Origin: Cordylochernes scorpioides
Lineage: Eukaryota > Arthropoda > Arachnida > Pseudoscorpiones > Chernetidae
Length of the DNA: 64,000 nucleotides
Direction of reading: 5' to 3'
NCBI GenBank assembly: GCA_030710605.1
Contig: CP092869.1
Location: 10,875,425 to 10,939,424 of the forward strand
A program made the translations under genes and the position numbers. The notes under the pieces were generated by a model that had not been told where the DNA came from, ran no database searches, and saw only the letters and a program-made list of their open reading frames with translations. Shown here piece after piece: positions 9,786 to 17,670 of the stretch (position 1 is its first letter; each line of letters starts with the position of its first letter).

Positions 9786-10075
9786 AAGTTTATATAAAAA
9801 AAGGCGTACCTGGATCTGTAAAAAAAAAAAACCAATTTGTTTCTCAAAATATTTCGAGAGATTGCTCCCTCTTTATCAATATATTGCACAATAAACTTAA
9901 TATACAAATTCTTGTAAATCACAAAGTTGTTTTCATGTAATCTACAAGAATTTGTAAATTACGTTTACTGTTTCAATAAATTGATAAAGAAGGAGCAATC
10001 TCTCGAAATGTTTTGAGAATTTTTTTTTTTTTAACAGATCCAATTACGCCCTTTTTTATATAAAACTTATCGAAA
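9786..10075. repeat. Inverted repeat with TTGATAAAG...CGAAATATT hairpins
   Basis: The arms start at GTTTATATAAAAAAAGGCG and contain CCTGGATCTGT and a hairpin flanked by TTGATAAAGAGG and CTCGAAATATTTTGAG. Copies are in the right arm (24905-25215) and at 50336-50510. The blocks resemble a decayed hammerhead arranged as an inverted pair. Confidence 0.6.
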
Positions 10076-10137
10076 GGTATTCAGAGATGTATTTACATTT
10101 AGATTTGTTTTGAAAATAAAGCAATCCATAGATAAAT

Positions 10138-10343
10138 ATTTAATTAAAAAGGCATATATTGGATCAAAATATCATTTATTTTACCAATATTTCAGTTGGC
10201 TGAACGCCAACCTTTATCAAGGTGTTATAACATATAGACATTAAATGTTATAATACCTTGATAAAGGTTGGCGTTCAGCCAACTGAAATATTGGTAAAAT
10301 AAATTATATTTTCATCCAATATATGCCTTTTTAATTAAAGATT
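10138..10343. repeat. Inverted pair, TTGATAAAGGTTGGCG hairpin family
   Basis: Two facing ~95-bp arms each hold CTTGATAAAG, a strong hairpin GGTTGGC-GTTCA-GCCAAC, and TGAAATATTGGTA. The ends are TTTAATTAAAAAGGC and its complement. The right-arm copy is 24638-24845, and a solo copy is at 42935-42980. The layout resembles stem II plus GAAA of a hammerhead, with a diverged first core strand. Confidence 0.65.
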
Positions 10344-11340
10344 TAGATTTGTGTTTACAGTTACGACAAAGGGACACTATTTGTAGTTGAATCATCAATA
10401 AAATAAAATATATTTTTGACCAACGTTTCGTTATTTGTATGAAGTGCTCTTTATATAAGATACTTAAAATATTAAACTAATAACTCAATTAGAAGAGAAC
10501 TGATTTATTTAAAATGTAACATTAAAAGATATCGTTATAAAAGAATCGTCAATGAAATATATTTTGAACAAAGTTTCCTTATTTTTATGACGTGCTCTTT
10601 ATATAAGAGATACATAAAATATTTAAAAAACTCAGAAAAACTAATAACTCAATTATAGAAAATAATTAAAATATTTAAAATGTAACATAAAAAAAACATC
10701 TACTCACCACCATGGTTGCTTGCAAATTTGATTATATGACTAAGTAATTTTAACAGTTAGTATGAATTTGCTTCAAAAAAATACTTTAAAAACGGAAATA
10801 AACAAGAGGAAAACAAGTTGTTGTTGTTTCTAGATAACAAGAAAGATATTTGTGGTGGGCAGAACTCAAATAACCAGGAAACATACTCTGTGATTTTTTG
10901 TTTTTTTAATCACTGTTTCAACAGAATAATAATGATAATATTTTACATTTTTATTAATCATATTTTTTATTAAAATTTATTTTTATGATGAAATATATAT
11001 ATATATTCCTTAATATTAGCAGAAAGTAAATTTAAAAAGTAATAATTTTTTTTTTTTGCAATTATTATTGGAAATATTAAAACATTTAAACAGTGTTGGG
11101 TAAAATTTATTCATGATTGTATTTTCTATAATACCAATTACAAGTAATCATAATTGTATTTTTATAATTATAATTAAAAGTAATTAAAAATTATATTTTC
11201 TATAATTATAAATATAAGTAATCATAATTACATTTGCTATAAATATAATTATAAGTAATTGTAATTAGAATTCTGATTTTTTAATATTTTTATTTATGAA
11301 AACAATAGAAAAAATAAAAAATAAAAAGGTTAAGTGTTGA
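10344..11340. other. AT-rich stretch without identifiable gene
   Basis: Long A/T runs are broken by one tidier motif, ACCAACGTTTCG near 10420, which resembles the GAAAC side of the hammerhead-like families. No ORF above ~40 codons looks coding. It is conserved in order in the right arm. Confidence 0.5.
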
Positions 11341-11344
11341 TATT

Positions 11345-11436
11345 AAGAATAAAAAAGGCATATCCTGACAATGAGCACATGGCGCTCTGCCATCTGAAAA
11401 GCACATGTGCTCCTGATCAGGATATGCCTTTTTTAT
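11345..11436. mobile_element. Small foldback MITE, GGCATATCCTGA family
   Basis: Inverted ends AAAAAGGCATATCCTGA face each other, with GAGCACATG and a GGCGCTCTGCCATCTG core between. The right-arm copy is 23555-23648. Larger relatives are 54434-54675 and the hammerhead carrier at 59031-59405, so this is a deletion derivative of the same family. Confidence 0.75.
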
Positions 11437-11485
11437 TTTTAATATTTATTTATATTTTTATTCCATAATTAAGAATCAAAACAAA

Positions 11486-11656
11486 ATATCACAGTAGAAC
11501 TACCTCCGTGTAAAGGACAACACCTAATTGCAGATCCAAAGTGTCCTTTAGGGAAAGTTATCTTCTTACCAAAGAGTTGCTAAGTTGTAAAAATGGCAAT
11601 TTTGCAAATGAAAACTGTCCTTTGTAGAGAGGTGTCATCTCAAGGAGGTTCTACTG
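11486..11656. mobile_element. pogo-like MITE
   Basis: Terminal inverted repeats CAGTAGAACtACCTCC and GGAGGTTCTACTG are typical of pogo/Tigger-type miniature elements that insert at TA. The internal sequence (AAGTGTCCTTTAGGGA, GTCCTTTGTAGAGAGG) recurs at 16541-16700, 23335-23501 and 46982-47135. Non-coding. Confidence 0.7.
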
Positions 11657-11860
11657 TATTACAAAAATTAAATATATCATAAACTATTTATAATTAAACA
11701 CAAGTAAAACTTATTGATAAGATAAAATATTTTATTTATGAGTCTAAAGATCAAAATCTGGAACAATCATTAATTTACAAATACAAAGAAGGATTCTAGC
11801 TGTTTCTGAATCATCATCAAGGTCAACAGATTATTAAAAATAAATTATATGTTATAATAT

Positions 11861-12341
11861 ATATAAAAATGAATGTATGTGTTTGTGTCCTTTATGCCTG
11901 ACCAAACCACTCATTGGAACGCCATGAAACTTTGGGAAGTTATTTAGTATAGTAATGGGAAGGTTTCTAGCAAATAAAATTTTTGAAATAACTTTTCACC
12001 TAAAAATAATCAAGATAAATATTCTAATTTATCTGTTATAATTCAACAATCTGCTCTAAATATTATCATGATGATACGATGATTTTGTAATGTAGAAAAT
12101 TAGGAAAGACAAAATTCAGGATGACACAGAAATTTATTTGAGACAAGAATAATGATACAATTCCAAGGCAAGATACTATTCCTTTAACTTCCAATTACCG
12201 AGGGAACCAATTAATATTGATTTTATTCAACTTATCGAGTATTTTTCAAGGGACCGGGAAAAAATGTTCACTTTATCGAGAGATTCGTTAGACAAACCTT
12301 TACTCGGGTAAAACCCGGGCGAAGCCGGGTACGTCCTCTAG
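11861..12341 (+). mobile_element. Non-autonomous Helitron-like element, family A
   Basis: The 5' end is of the TATATATAAAAATGAATG type, and the 3' end has a GC hairpin CCCGGGC-GAA-GCCGGG followed by a short spacer and CTAG, with T as the next base. A 3' hairpin ~10 bases before CTRR is the Helitron signature. No Rep/helicase gene is present. The right-arm allele is 22657-23138 (-). Confidence 0.75.
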
Positions 12342-12380
12342 TATGTTATAATATTTCCGAGAGAAAGAGGTGGTACAGTA

Positions 12381-12540
12381 GAAAAAGGTGACTTAAAAGC
12401 ACTCTATTTATGCCGCCTTCCTGCATGGTCTAGCGGGGGCCACCTCTATTTCACCAACTTGCCATATGTAAATAGCCAGGACATGGTAACTCGTGATATG
12501 TGCTCGAATGTAACGCCTGTAAGCTGAGACAAAATAAATA
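12381..12540 (+). repeat. Retroelement 3' end with AATAAA
   Basis: The sequence from GCCGCCTTCCTGCATGG to GACAAAATAAATAAAAG recurs at 20727-20855 (+) and in the right arm at 22440-22610 (-). The conserved block ending in AATAAA suggests a retrotransposon or processed transcript tail. Which one is unclear. Confidence 0.4.
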
Positions 12541-12949
12541 AAAGTCTATTTATACCTATTATAGGCAAAATATGAAAACATTTTTTAATATCACACATTG
12601 CCTATGTATTCAAAAGAATGTATAGGCAAAATCAAATCATAATATGTGCAAGATAAAAGAAAATCTTGGAATACGAAGACAGTATGCCCTAGAAAATGCC
12701 ATAAATACAAATAAAGAATTAAAGGTGCAAAGAAAATAACTTACACAATGTAGTTAATGCTAGAGAGCTAATATACCCGGCTTCGCCCGATTTTCATCTG
12801 TGTGAAAGTTTGCCTAATGAGCAATTATTAAAACAATATTTTCGTGTCGAACTCCCTACTGAATCTATTTTAATCAAAATACATCAATGATTGATACTTC
12901 TCTATTCCAAAACTATTGAATTGCCATTGAAAAATTTTGCATATAATAA

Positions 12950-13090
12950 TAATAACATCTTATTCGCGATCGAAAATATTAATTGTGGCCCACTGTACGT
13001 ATTACATCCCAAACAAGATGCCAGCCATCTCTGTTTTGAGCTCAATGTACCATCTCAGCGACCGTTAAGCCACTGAGTTCCTTTACATAT
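12950..13090 (-). pseudogene. LINE ORF2 3'-end fragment
   Basis: It matches the better-preserved minus-strand fragment at 40655-41006 (blocks TGGCCCA, GTACGTAT, CATCCCAAAC, GCGACCGTTAA). It is a very short tail of an endonuclease/reverse-transcriptase LINE, outside the inverted arms. Confidence 0.55.
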
Positions 13091-13337
13091 AAGTAGCCGA
13101 ATAATTTATGTTTAATATATTAATTACCAAAGGCTAATATTAGACAAATAACAAACCATTTTGCAAATTAGAGTTAGTGCGTTACCTCCGTCGATAGGCT
13201 TATAGACCCGAAAGCTTGAGTTAAAATAATAAAAACTTTCTAATAAACATAACCCTGGAAGAAATTTCGATTTTAATTTAATAAATAATATTCGTTAAAA
13301 TCTTTTAATTTCCAGAGGAGTATTTTTGAGTAGATAT

Positions 13338-13809
13338 TGTTACGACGCTTCTCAGCCGTCGATGTTTGCGTTCAAGGTTTACTGAGAAGACAATGTGGAT
13401 TCTTTAGGATACAGCTTAGTGCGGTATATTTATTACAAGAGCTTAAAAGAGTAGATAAGTAACTATACAGTAGAAGATTAACTTGCCTTCAATGTCCGCC
13501 ACTAGAGGGATCCTTCTCCGCTACCGTCTTCCCGGTCAGTCCATACGGCCACACGTTCGGAGCCCACTTCTCAGACAGACTTCTCTCCCCAGACTGCCAT
13601 GTCTTCTCGGCACACACAAATCCTCGGCAGGCCGGCCAGCTTCCTTCCACTGCGGCACCAGCTGGGCTCGGCTGATCCCTTCCCCACGGCGACGCCAGCT
13701 GGACTGCCCCTACTGTCTGCCACCCCCTCCTGGAATTTGTCAATCAACACTTCCTCGACGGGGCCTCTGCATACTTTCTTCCCTTCTACTTCTCTGCTGC
13801 ATCGTTTCA
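13338..13809 (-). mobile_element. 3' LTR of non-autonomous LTR retrotransposon
   Basis: A 472-bp repeat, identical by eye to 15428-15899. In element orientation (minus) it starts TGAAACGATG and ends GTCGTAACA, so it is a TG...CA repeat. An AATAAA lies on the minus strand at 13429-13434. A polypurine tract (AGAAGGGGG on the minus strand, ~13813-13822) sits immediately upstream. Its first ~240 bases encode the end of the internal ORF. Confidence 0.9.
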
Positions 13810-15388
13810 CTGCCCCCTTCTCAATCCTTTTCGTCCCGAAAAGGCTGATTTCACCAGAGGCGCTGATCGGCGGCCCTTTGATCTCCCTGACGTCTCTGGC
13901 CACATGAGGGTTGTCCGCCTCCCGGAAGCGTAGCGGCAGGGTTAACACCAACCCTTGTTTGCAGAACCACATCTCAACTCGGGCTTTCTTTCCACCCTCA
14001 ACCAATGCCGACGCCATTGATTGGTCTCGCTGTCTAGCACTGGGCGGTGGTTCTCCACAAGATGGCGGCCATATTTCACTGCCTACGATGCTCCCATCTG
14101 ATATTTTGAATTCTCCTTGAGAACACTCTGTAGCCGCAATGTACAAAGGGTTGTGATCGTTTGTGTTGCGCTTTCGCCGCTTCCTTCCACGACGGGGCTG
14201 TAGATCGCCGATCTTTACAGTGGATTCGTCCACCTGATCCACGCTGTCCATTTCGTGGCCTCCCTTTTCTTCTTTAGGTTTCCCATTCTCTTGCTCTAGA
14301 GGCTCTCTCTTTCCTAACCCTTCAAACCTGGTCTCCTCAGTGCCGACCACGCACAGGGCTGTGAATTTCTTAAACCTTCTGGAGGTGTCGGATCCCGTGG
14401 CAGTCTCAAGGTCGGTAGAACTTTTCCTAGGCGGTGGCTGCTTGATCTGCACCTTGTCGGGCGAAGGAACGAAGATGAATGGTACACATTCTTGGCACAT
14501 CTCTTCAGCTTGCATTGCAGACGACGGCGCTGACACATTGCGCGCGACTTCCGCGTCACAGACATTGTCGTCGGACTTCCACAGAGCGTCCAATGCTCTA
14601 TCCCGTTCAGTCGGGTTGCCGGCTCCAACTTCAGGGTGCTTCGACCATCTAGCCTTGTCGCACTTCCACGGAGCATCCAGCTCCGTCCCGTCCAGTTGGA
14701 TCGCCGCTGTAGTCCCTGACAGTCTGACACTGTCGCTGAAGTCAGCCACGCTGTCGCACTGCAGCTCGCCAAGATCGTTGCTGTTCTCATGGAGTATTTC
14801 AGAAAGAATCCCAGGGGTTGAATTTTCGCTCTGTATATCACCCTGAGGGCATTCTCCTTCCGTCCGCTTGATTTTATACAAAACACTCGTGCCACAGCCG
14901 TTGTCGGAGGCGATCAGCTCATCCTCCTCCGCTACACAACCAGTCTGGATCATTTCCTGCTGTCGACACTCTTCGGACTTCTGGATCACGGGAGAATCTT
15001 CTAGCGTAGATTCTGGCAGTTCACTTACAACGTCTCCTGACGTGATGATCTTTGTTGTGATGGTCTTGTCGGGATCTTCATCACCTGGGATCGTCTTTTG
15101 TCCCCTCAGACATTGAATACGTGGGCTATTGGTTGCTGTGATTGGTTTTGAAAAGCCATCAGGATTTTCTGGCGGTAGTACATTGAACTTAACTTCGCAA
15201 GACATGGGTGTGGCAGAACGTTTGGCATTCCGAATATGCTCGAGTCGGCTCAACCGAGAATCCAAGTTTTCTCCGAGCTCATCTACTTTCTGGCTTATTA
15301 GTCTGAGCAATTTTGTGAATTTTTCAATTTCGAGGTCGGTTAGTTTTTCCATTTTTCTTTTTAAATTAGCGCAAAATAAAATCTTCAA
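13571..15388 (-). CDS. 605-aa gag-like ORF of the LTR element
   Basis: The single internal ORF starts 20 bases inside the PBS and reads through the polypurine tract into the 3' LTR without a stop. Residues ~13-50 form a charged coiled-coil-like helix (EKLTDLEIEKFTKLL then KVDELGENLD). The middle is long, acidic, Ser/Asp/Glu-rich and probably disordered. A basic block RRGRKRRKR lies near residues 396-404, and the last ~80 residues are encoded by LTR sequence. There is no CCHC zinc knuckle, DTG protease motif or RT motif. It may be a gag, or a gag fused to a remnant of a pol tail by internal deletion. The intact frame fits a young insertion. I do not recognise a closer family. Confidence 0.7.
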   Translation of the reverse strand: MKILFCANLKRKMEKLTDLEIEKFTKLLRLISQKVDELGENLDSRLSRLEHIRNAKRSATPMSCEVKFNVLPPENPDGFSKPITATNSPRIQCLRGQKTIPGDEDPDKTITTKIITSGDVVSELPESTLEDSPVIQKSEECRQQEMIQTGCVAEEDELIASDNGCGTSVLYKIKRTEGECPQGDIQSENSTPGILSEILHENSNDLGELQCDSVADFSDSVRLSGTTAAIQLDGTELDAPWKCDKARWSKHPEVGAGNPTERDRALDALWKSDDNVCDAEVARNVSAPSSAMQAEEMCQECVPFIFVPSPDKVQIKQPPPRKSSTDLETATGSDTSRRFKKFTALCVVGTEETRFEGLGKREPLEQENGKPKEEKGGHEMDSVDQVDESTVKIGDLQPRRGRKRRKRNTNDHNPLYIAATECSQGEFKISDGSIVGSEIWPPSCGEPPPSARQRDQSMASALVEGGKKARVEMWFCKQGLVLTLPLRFREADNPHVARDVREIKGPPISASGEISLFGTKRIEKGAVKRCSREVEGKKVCRGPVEEVLIDKFQEGVADSRGSPAGVAVGKGSAEPSWCRSGRKLAGLPRICVCREDMAVWGEKSV

Positions 15389-15407
15389 TTAAAATTAACT
15401 AAGCTGT

Positions 15408-15425
15408 ATCCCACTTCTGACACCA
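15408..15425 (-). promoter_or_regulatory. Primer-binding site, tRNA-Leu type
   Basis: On the minus strand, two bases after the LTR, TGGTGTCAGAAGTGGGAT is complementary to the 3' end of animal tRNA-Leu (…ATCCCACTCCTGACA plus CCA) at 17 of 18 positions. This fixes the element orientation. Confidence 0.85.
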
Positions 15426-15427
15426 AA

Positions 15428-15899
15428 TGTTACGACGCTTCTCAGCCGTCGATGTTTGCGTTCAAGGTTTACTGAGAAGACAATGTGGATTCTTTAGGAT
15501 ACAGCTTAGTGCGGTATATTTATTACAAGAGCTTAAAAGAGTAGATAAGTAACTATACAGTAGAAGATTAACTTGCCTTCAATGTCCGCCACTAGAGGGA
15601 TCCTTCTCCGCTACCGTCTTCCCGGTCAGTCCATACGGCCACACGTTCGGAGCCCACTTCTCAGACAGACTTCTCTCCCCAGACTGCCATGTCTTCTCGG
15701 CACACACAAATCCTCGGCAGGCCGGCCAGCTTCCTTCCACTGCGGCACCAGCTGGGCTCGGCTGATCCCTTCCCCACGGCGACGCCAGCTGGACTGCCCC
15801 TACTGTCTGCCACCCCCTCCTGGAATTTGTCAATCAACACTTCCTCGACGGGGCCTCTGCATACTTTCTTCCCTTCTACTTCTCTGCTGCATCGTTTCA
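15428..15899 (-). mobile_element. 5' LTR of non-autonomous LTR retrotransposon
   Basis: Partner of 13338-13809, with no difference seen over 472 bases. It carries the U3/R/U5 for transcription on the minus strand, with AATAAA at 15519-15524 (minus). Confidence 0.9.
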
Positions 15900-15901
15900 C
15901 T

Positions 15902-16540
15902 ATAGTTATGCTGTTATTGAATTTGTTAAGTGTTTGAAGTGACTGTAATGAAAGGTATTTAAGATTTACGCTTTGTCTTTTTGAATGTTTTGTTCTGTTG
16001 CTATTTGAATAATACCGGAGATTTCAGTCTGTATAGCAGTATAGTCCATACAACCCTTCATGACCGAGAAGCTCTTTGAGTCTAAAATAGTTGACAGGTT
16101 TTCAACAAATTTGTAATCTTCTTTTAACAAATATTTTATTTTATACCTTTTTACACTCGGGTAAAAGGTGAAACTACATCGAATAAATCCTTAGCTTTGT
16201 CTGGGTCATTTGTCTAATTAAGAATAATAATTTTATAAGCGAATATCTAACATTTGTTGAAACAGTATTTTTGGGTGAACACACATCCACTCCAGCAGAA
16301 CCCGGACGTGTTTTATATTTTTTTCAAAGCTATGATGATATTTTAATGATAATGAATTAATATCATTATTTTATTATCAACGAGAAATTAAAAATATATT
16401 TGTCTTTTTCACGAAATAACTACTAAATCTATATTTATTGGGGTGTTGAATTGAAGAAGTTGGATTGTAAATTCTTTAACAATTTGACATTTCTAATTAA
16501 AAGTTTTTTTTATAGAAAGAGACATTGTTACAAAGAAATA
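15902..16540. other. Unassigned sequence
   Basis: Anonymous AT-rich sequence downstream of the LTR element. No convincing frame, terminal repeat or tRNA-like fold was seen. Confidence 0.5.
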
Positions 16541-16700
16541 CAGTAGAACCTCTATAAAGTACACTTAGTTGTAGATCAAAAGTGTCCTTTATAGAAGAGG
16601 TGACCTCTTACCAAATAGTTGCTATGTAGTAAAATGGTAATACTGGTGATGAAACTGTTCTTTGTATAGAAGTGTATGATCTCATGAAGGTTCTGCTTGA
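16541..16700. mobile_element. pogo-like MITE, decayed copy
   Basis: Begins CAGTAGAACCTCTATAAAG and ends TGAAGGTTCTGCTTG, with the AGTGTCCTTTATAGAAG internal block of the 11486-11656 family. Confidence 0.6.
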
Positions 16701-16789
16701 TTAGCCTAATTAGGTTGCCATTTTTCAAGATAGTCCGAAAGACACCAATAAGAATAATAATTATATTGTATTTTAAATTAATTAAAATA

Positions 16790-17062
16790 ATATTTACGAA
16801 CGGAAAAATATGTACAGGGTAGCCTAGTGGACATGGCATCTGCCTGGTAAGCGGAACACTGTGGGTTCGATTCCCATCTCTGGACACTTTTATTTTTCCG
16901 TTTATCATTACTCTTCACAATTCATCCTTTCATAATTCATCCCTAAGGTTAGAAATAATCGTTATTTCTCCTTAAAAATAAATTTCGATTTTTCGTTTAA
17001 AAGAAACACATGCGGGATAATTTTCAAATGTCGTTTTATAATCATAAGCCGCATTATATTGT
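16790..17062 (+). mobile_element. tRNA-derived SINE, family 2
   Basis: A tRNA-like head (16811-16886) is followed by TTTATTTTTCCGTTTATC, CTCTTCACAATTCATCC, GGTTAGAAATAATCG, AAATTTCGATTTTTCG and an end around GCCGCATTATATTGTATT. Copies or halves are at 20140-20462, 31600-31841, 42298-42592, 44590-44910, 58500-58990 and 63365-63620. Several copies are inverted pairs. A polymorphic copy in the right arm has a 12-bp target duplication, which identifies the family as a retroposon. Confidence 0.75.
16811..16886 (+). mobile_element. tRNA-like head of SINE family 2
   Basis: Parts in cloverleaf order: D arm GCCTAGTGG-ACATGGC (A box), anticodon stem TCTGC/GCGGA with 7-base loop, T arm GTGGG-TTCGATT-CCCAT (B box). 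The better copy at 17764-17837 (-) has a 6-of-7 acceptor stem and loop CCGGTAA, nominal anticodon GGT. Position 33 is C rather than U, so it is not a functional tRNA. Confidence 0.75.
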
Positions 17063-17283
17063 ATTAAGAATAATAATACTTAAAATACTAAATCTATATT
17101 ATCCTAAATATCAATTGATGTTTCCTGTTATCCTGAGCCATAACTACTGAAACACCATAGCTGGAAATATAGATTAGCATATCAGCTATAATCAAAGACT
17201 GATATTAGACAATAAACAAACATTTTGCATATTTTGATGTTATAAAATGATTATAATAATTATATGCTAACTAAATAACCCAG

Positions 17284-17457
17284 TTTCTTTCTAAGTGAAT
17301 TCTTTGTTTTTGCACTTTAGATTTTGTACTAAAGTATTATTTTCATATTTTTGGTTCATGTCTTCTATTATTCTATCTATCAATTCGATGGGAAAATCTT
17401 CGTTGATTAGTTCTTTTTTGATGTTGTTAATTTCTGAATGAATATTTTGCAGACTAA
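17284..17457 (-). pseudogene. Possible Penelope-like RT-linker fragment
   Basis: The minus strand has 58 codons open to TAG, containing SEINNIKKELINEDFPIELI then DRIIEDM. In Penelope-like proteins the linker between the reverse transcriptase and the GIY-YIG nuclease has a similar I-x-x-x-L-x-x-N-G-F/Y-P-x-x-x-I pattern. The match is by motif only, and no RT or GIY-YIG residues are visible. If right, it would be a relic of the kind of element that carries hammerheads. Confidence 0.3.
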
Positions 17458-17670
17458 TATTATTTCAACAAATGTTATCTGTTATGATTATATGATTATA
17501 ACTCTAATTAGTAGTCATATTACTCCCATTAATATTTAATTTTTACTAGTATTATACTTTTAAACTTAATTTTCATTTTTAAATTATTTTATTTTAGAAT
17601 GATAAGATTTTCCTTCCAGATCTCGTTATGATCTCTATATCACAGAATATTTGAATTAGTTATTACACAA

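Larger units (their letters stand above)
1..12824 (+). repeat. Left arm of giant inverted duplication
   Basis: Read on the plus strand, this segment matches the minus strand of 22178-36164 in the same order along its whole length: LINE tail, 81-bp satellite, hammerhead foldbacks, mariner fragment, 138-bp minisatellite, SINE, LINE ends, MITEs and Helitron. Base 1 pairs with base 36164, and base 12824 pairs with 22178, the first base after the assembly gap. The first 108 bases are identical. In an anonymous stretch (9420-9730 against 25260-25580) I count about ten differences in roughly 310 bases. The arm is truncated by the window edge, so its true outer end is unknown. Confidence 0.95.
13338..15899 (-). 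mobile_element. Non-autonomous LTR retrotransposon, recent insertion
   Basis: A 2.56-kb element with two identical 472-bp LTRs, a primer-binding site, one long ORF and a polypurine tract, in the right order on the minus strand. The tRNA-Leu-type PBS is the kind used by many invertebrate Gypsy elements. There is no protease, reverse transcriptase, RNase H or integrase, so it must be mobilised in trans. I see no clear target-site duplication (flanks GATAT and CTATA). It lies in the spacer between the inverted arms, so neither arm has a copy. Confidence 0.88.

Noticed and set aside
13483-13905. Plus-strand open frames across the LTR (also 15573-15937, 14340-15392)
   Set aside because: They are antisense shadows of the GC-rich LTR and gag-like ORF. 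The PBS and polypurine tract fix the element on the minus strand.
16811-16886. Functional tRNA gene (also 17764-17837, 58731-58803)
   Set aside because: C replaces U33, stems contain mismatches, and the sequence is repeated many times with a fixed body attached. It is a SINE head.
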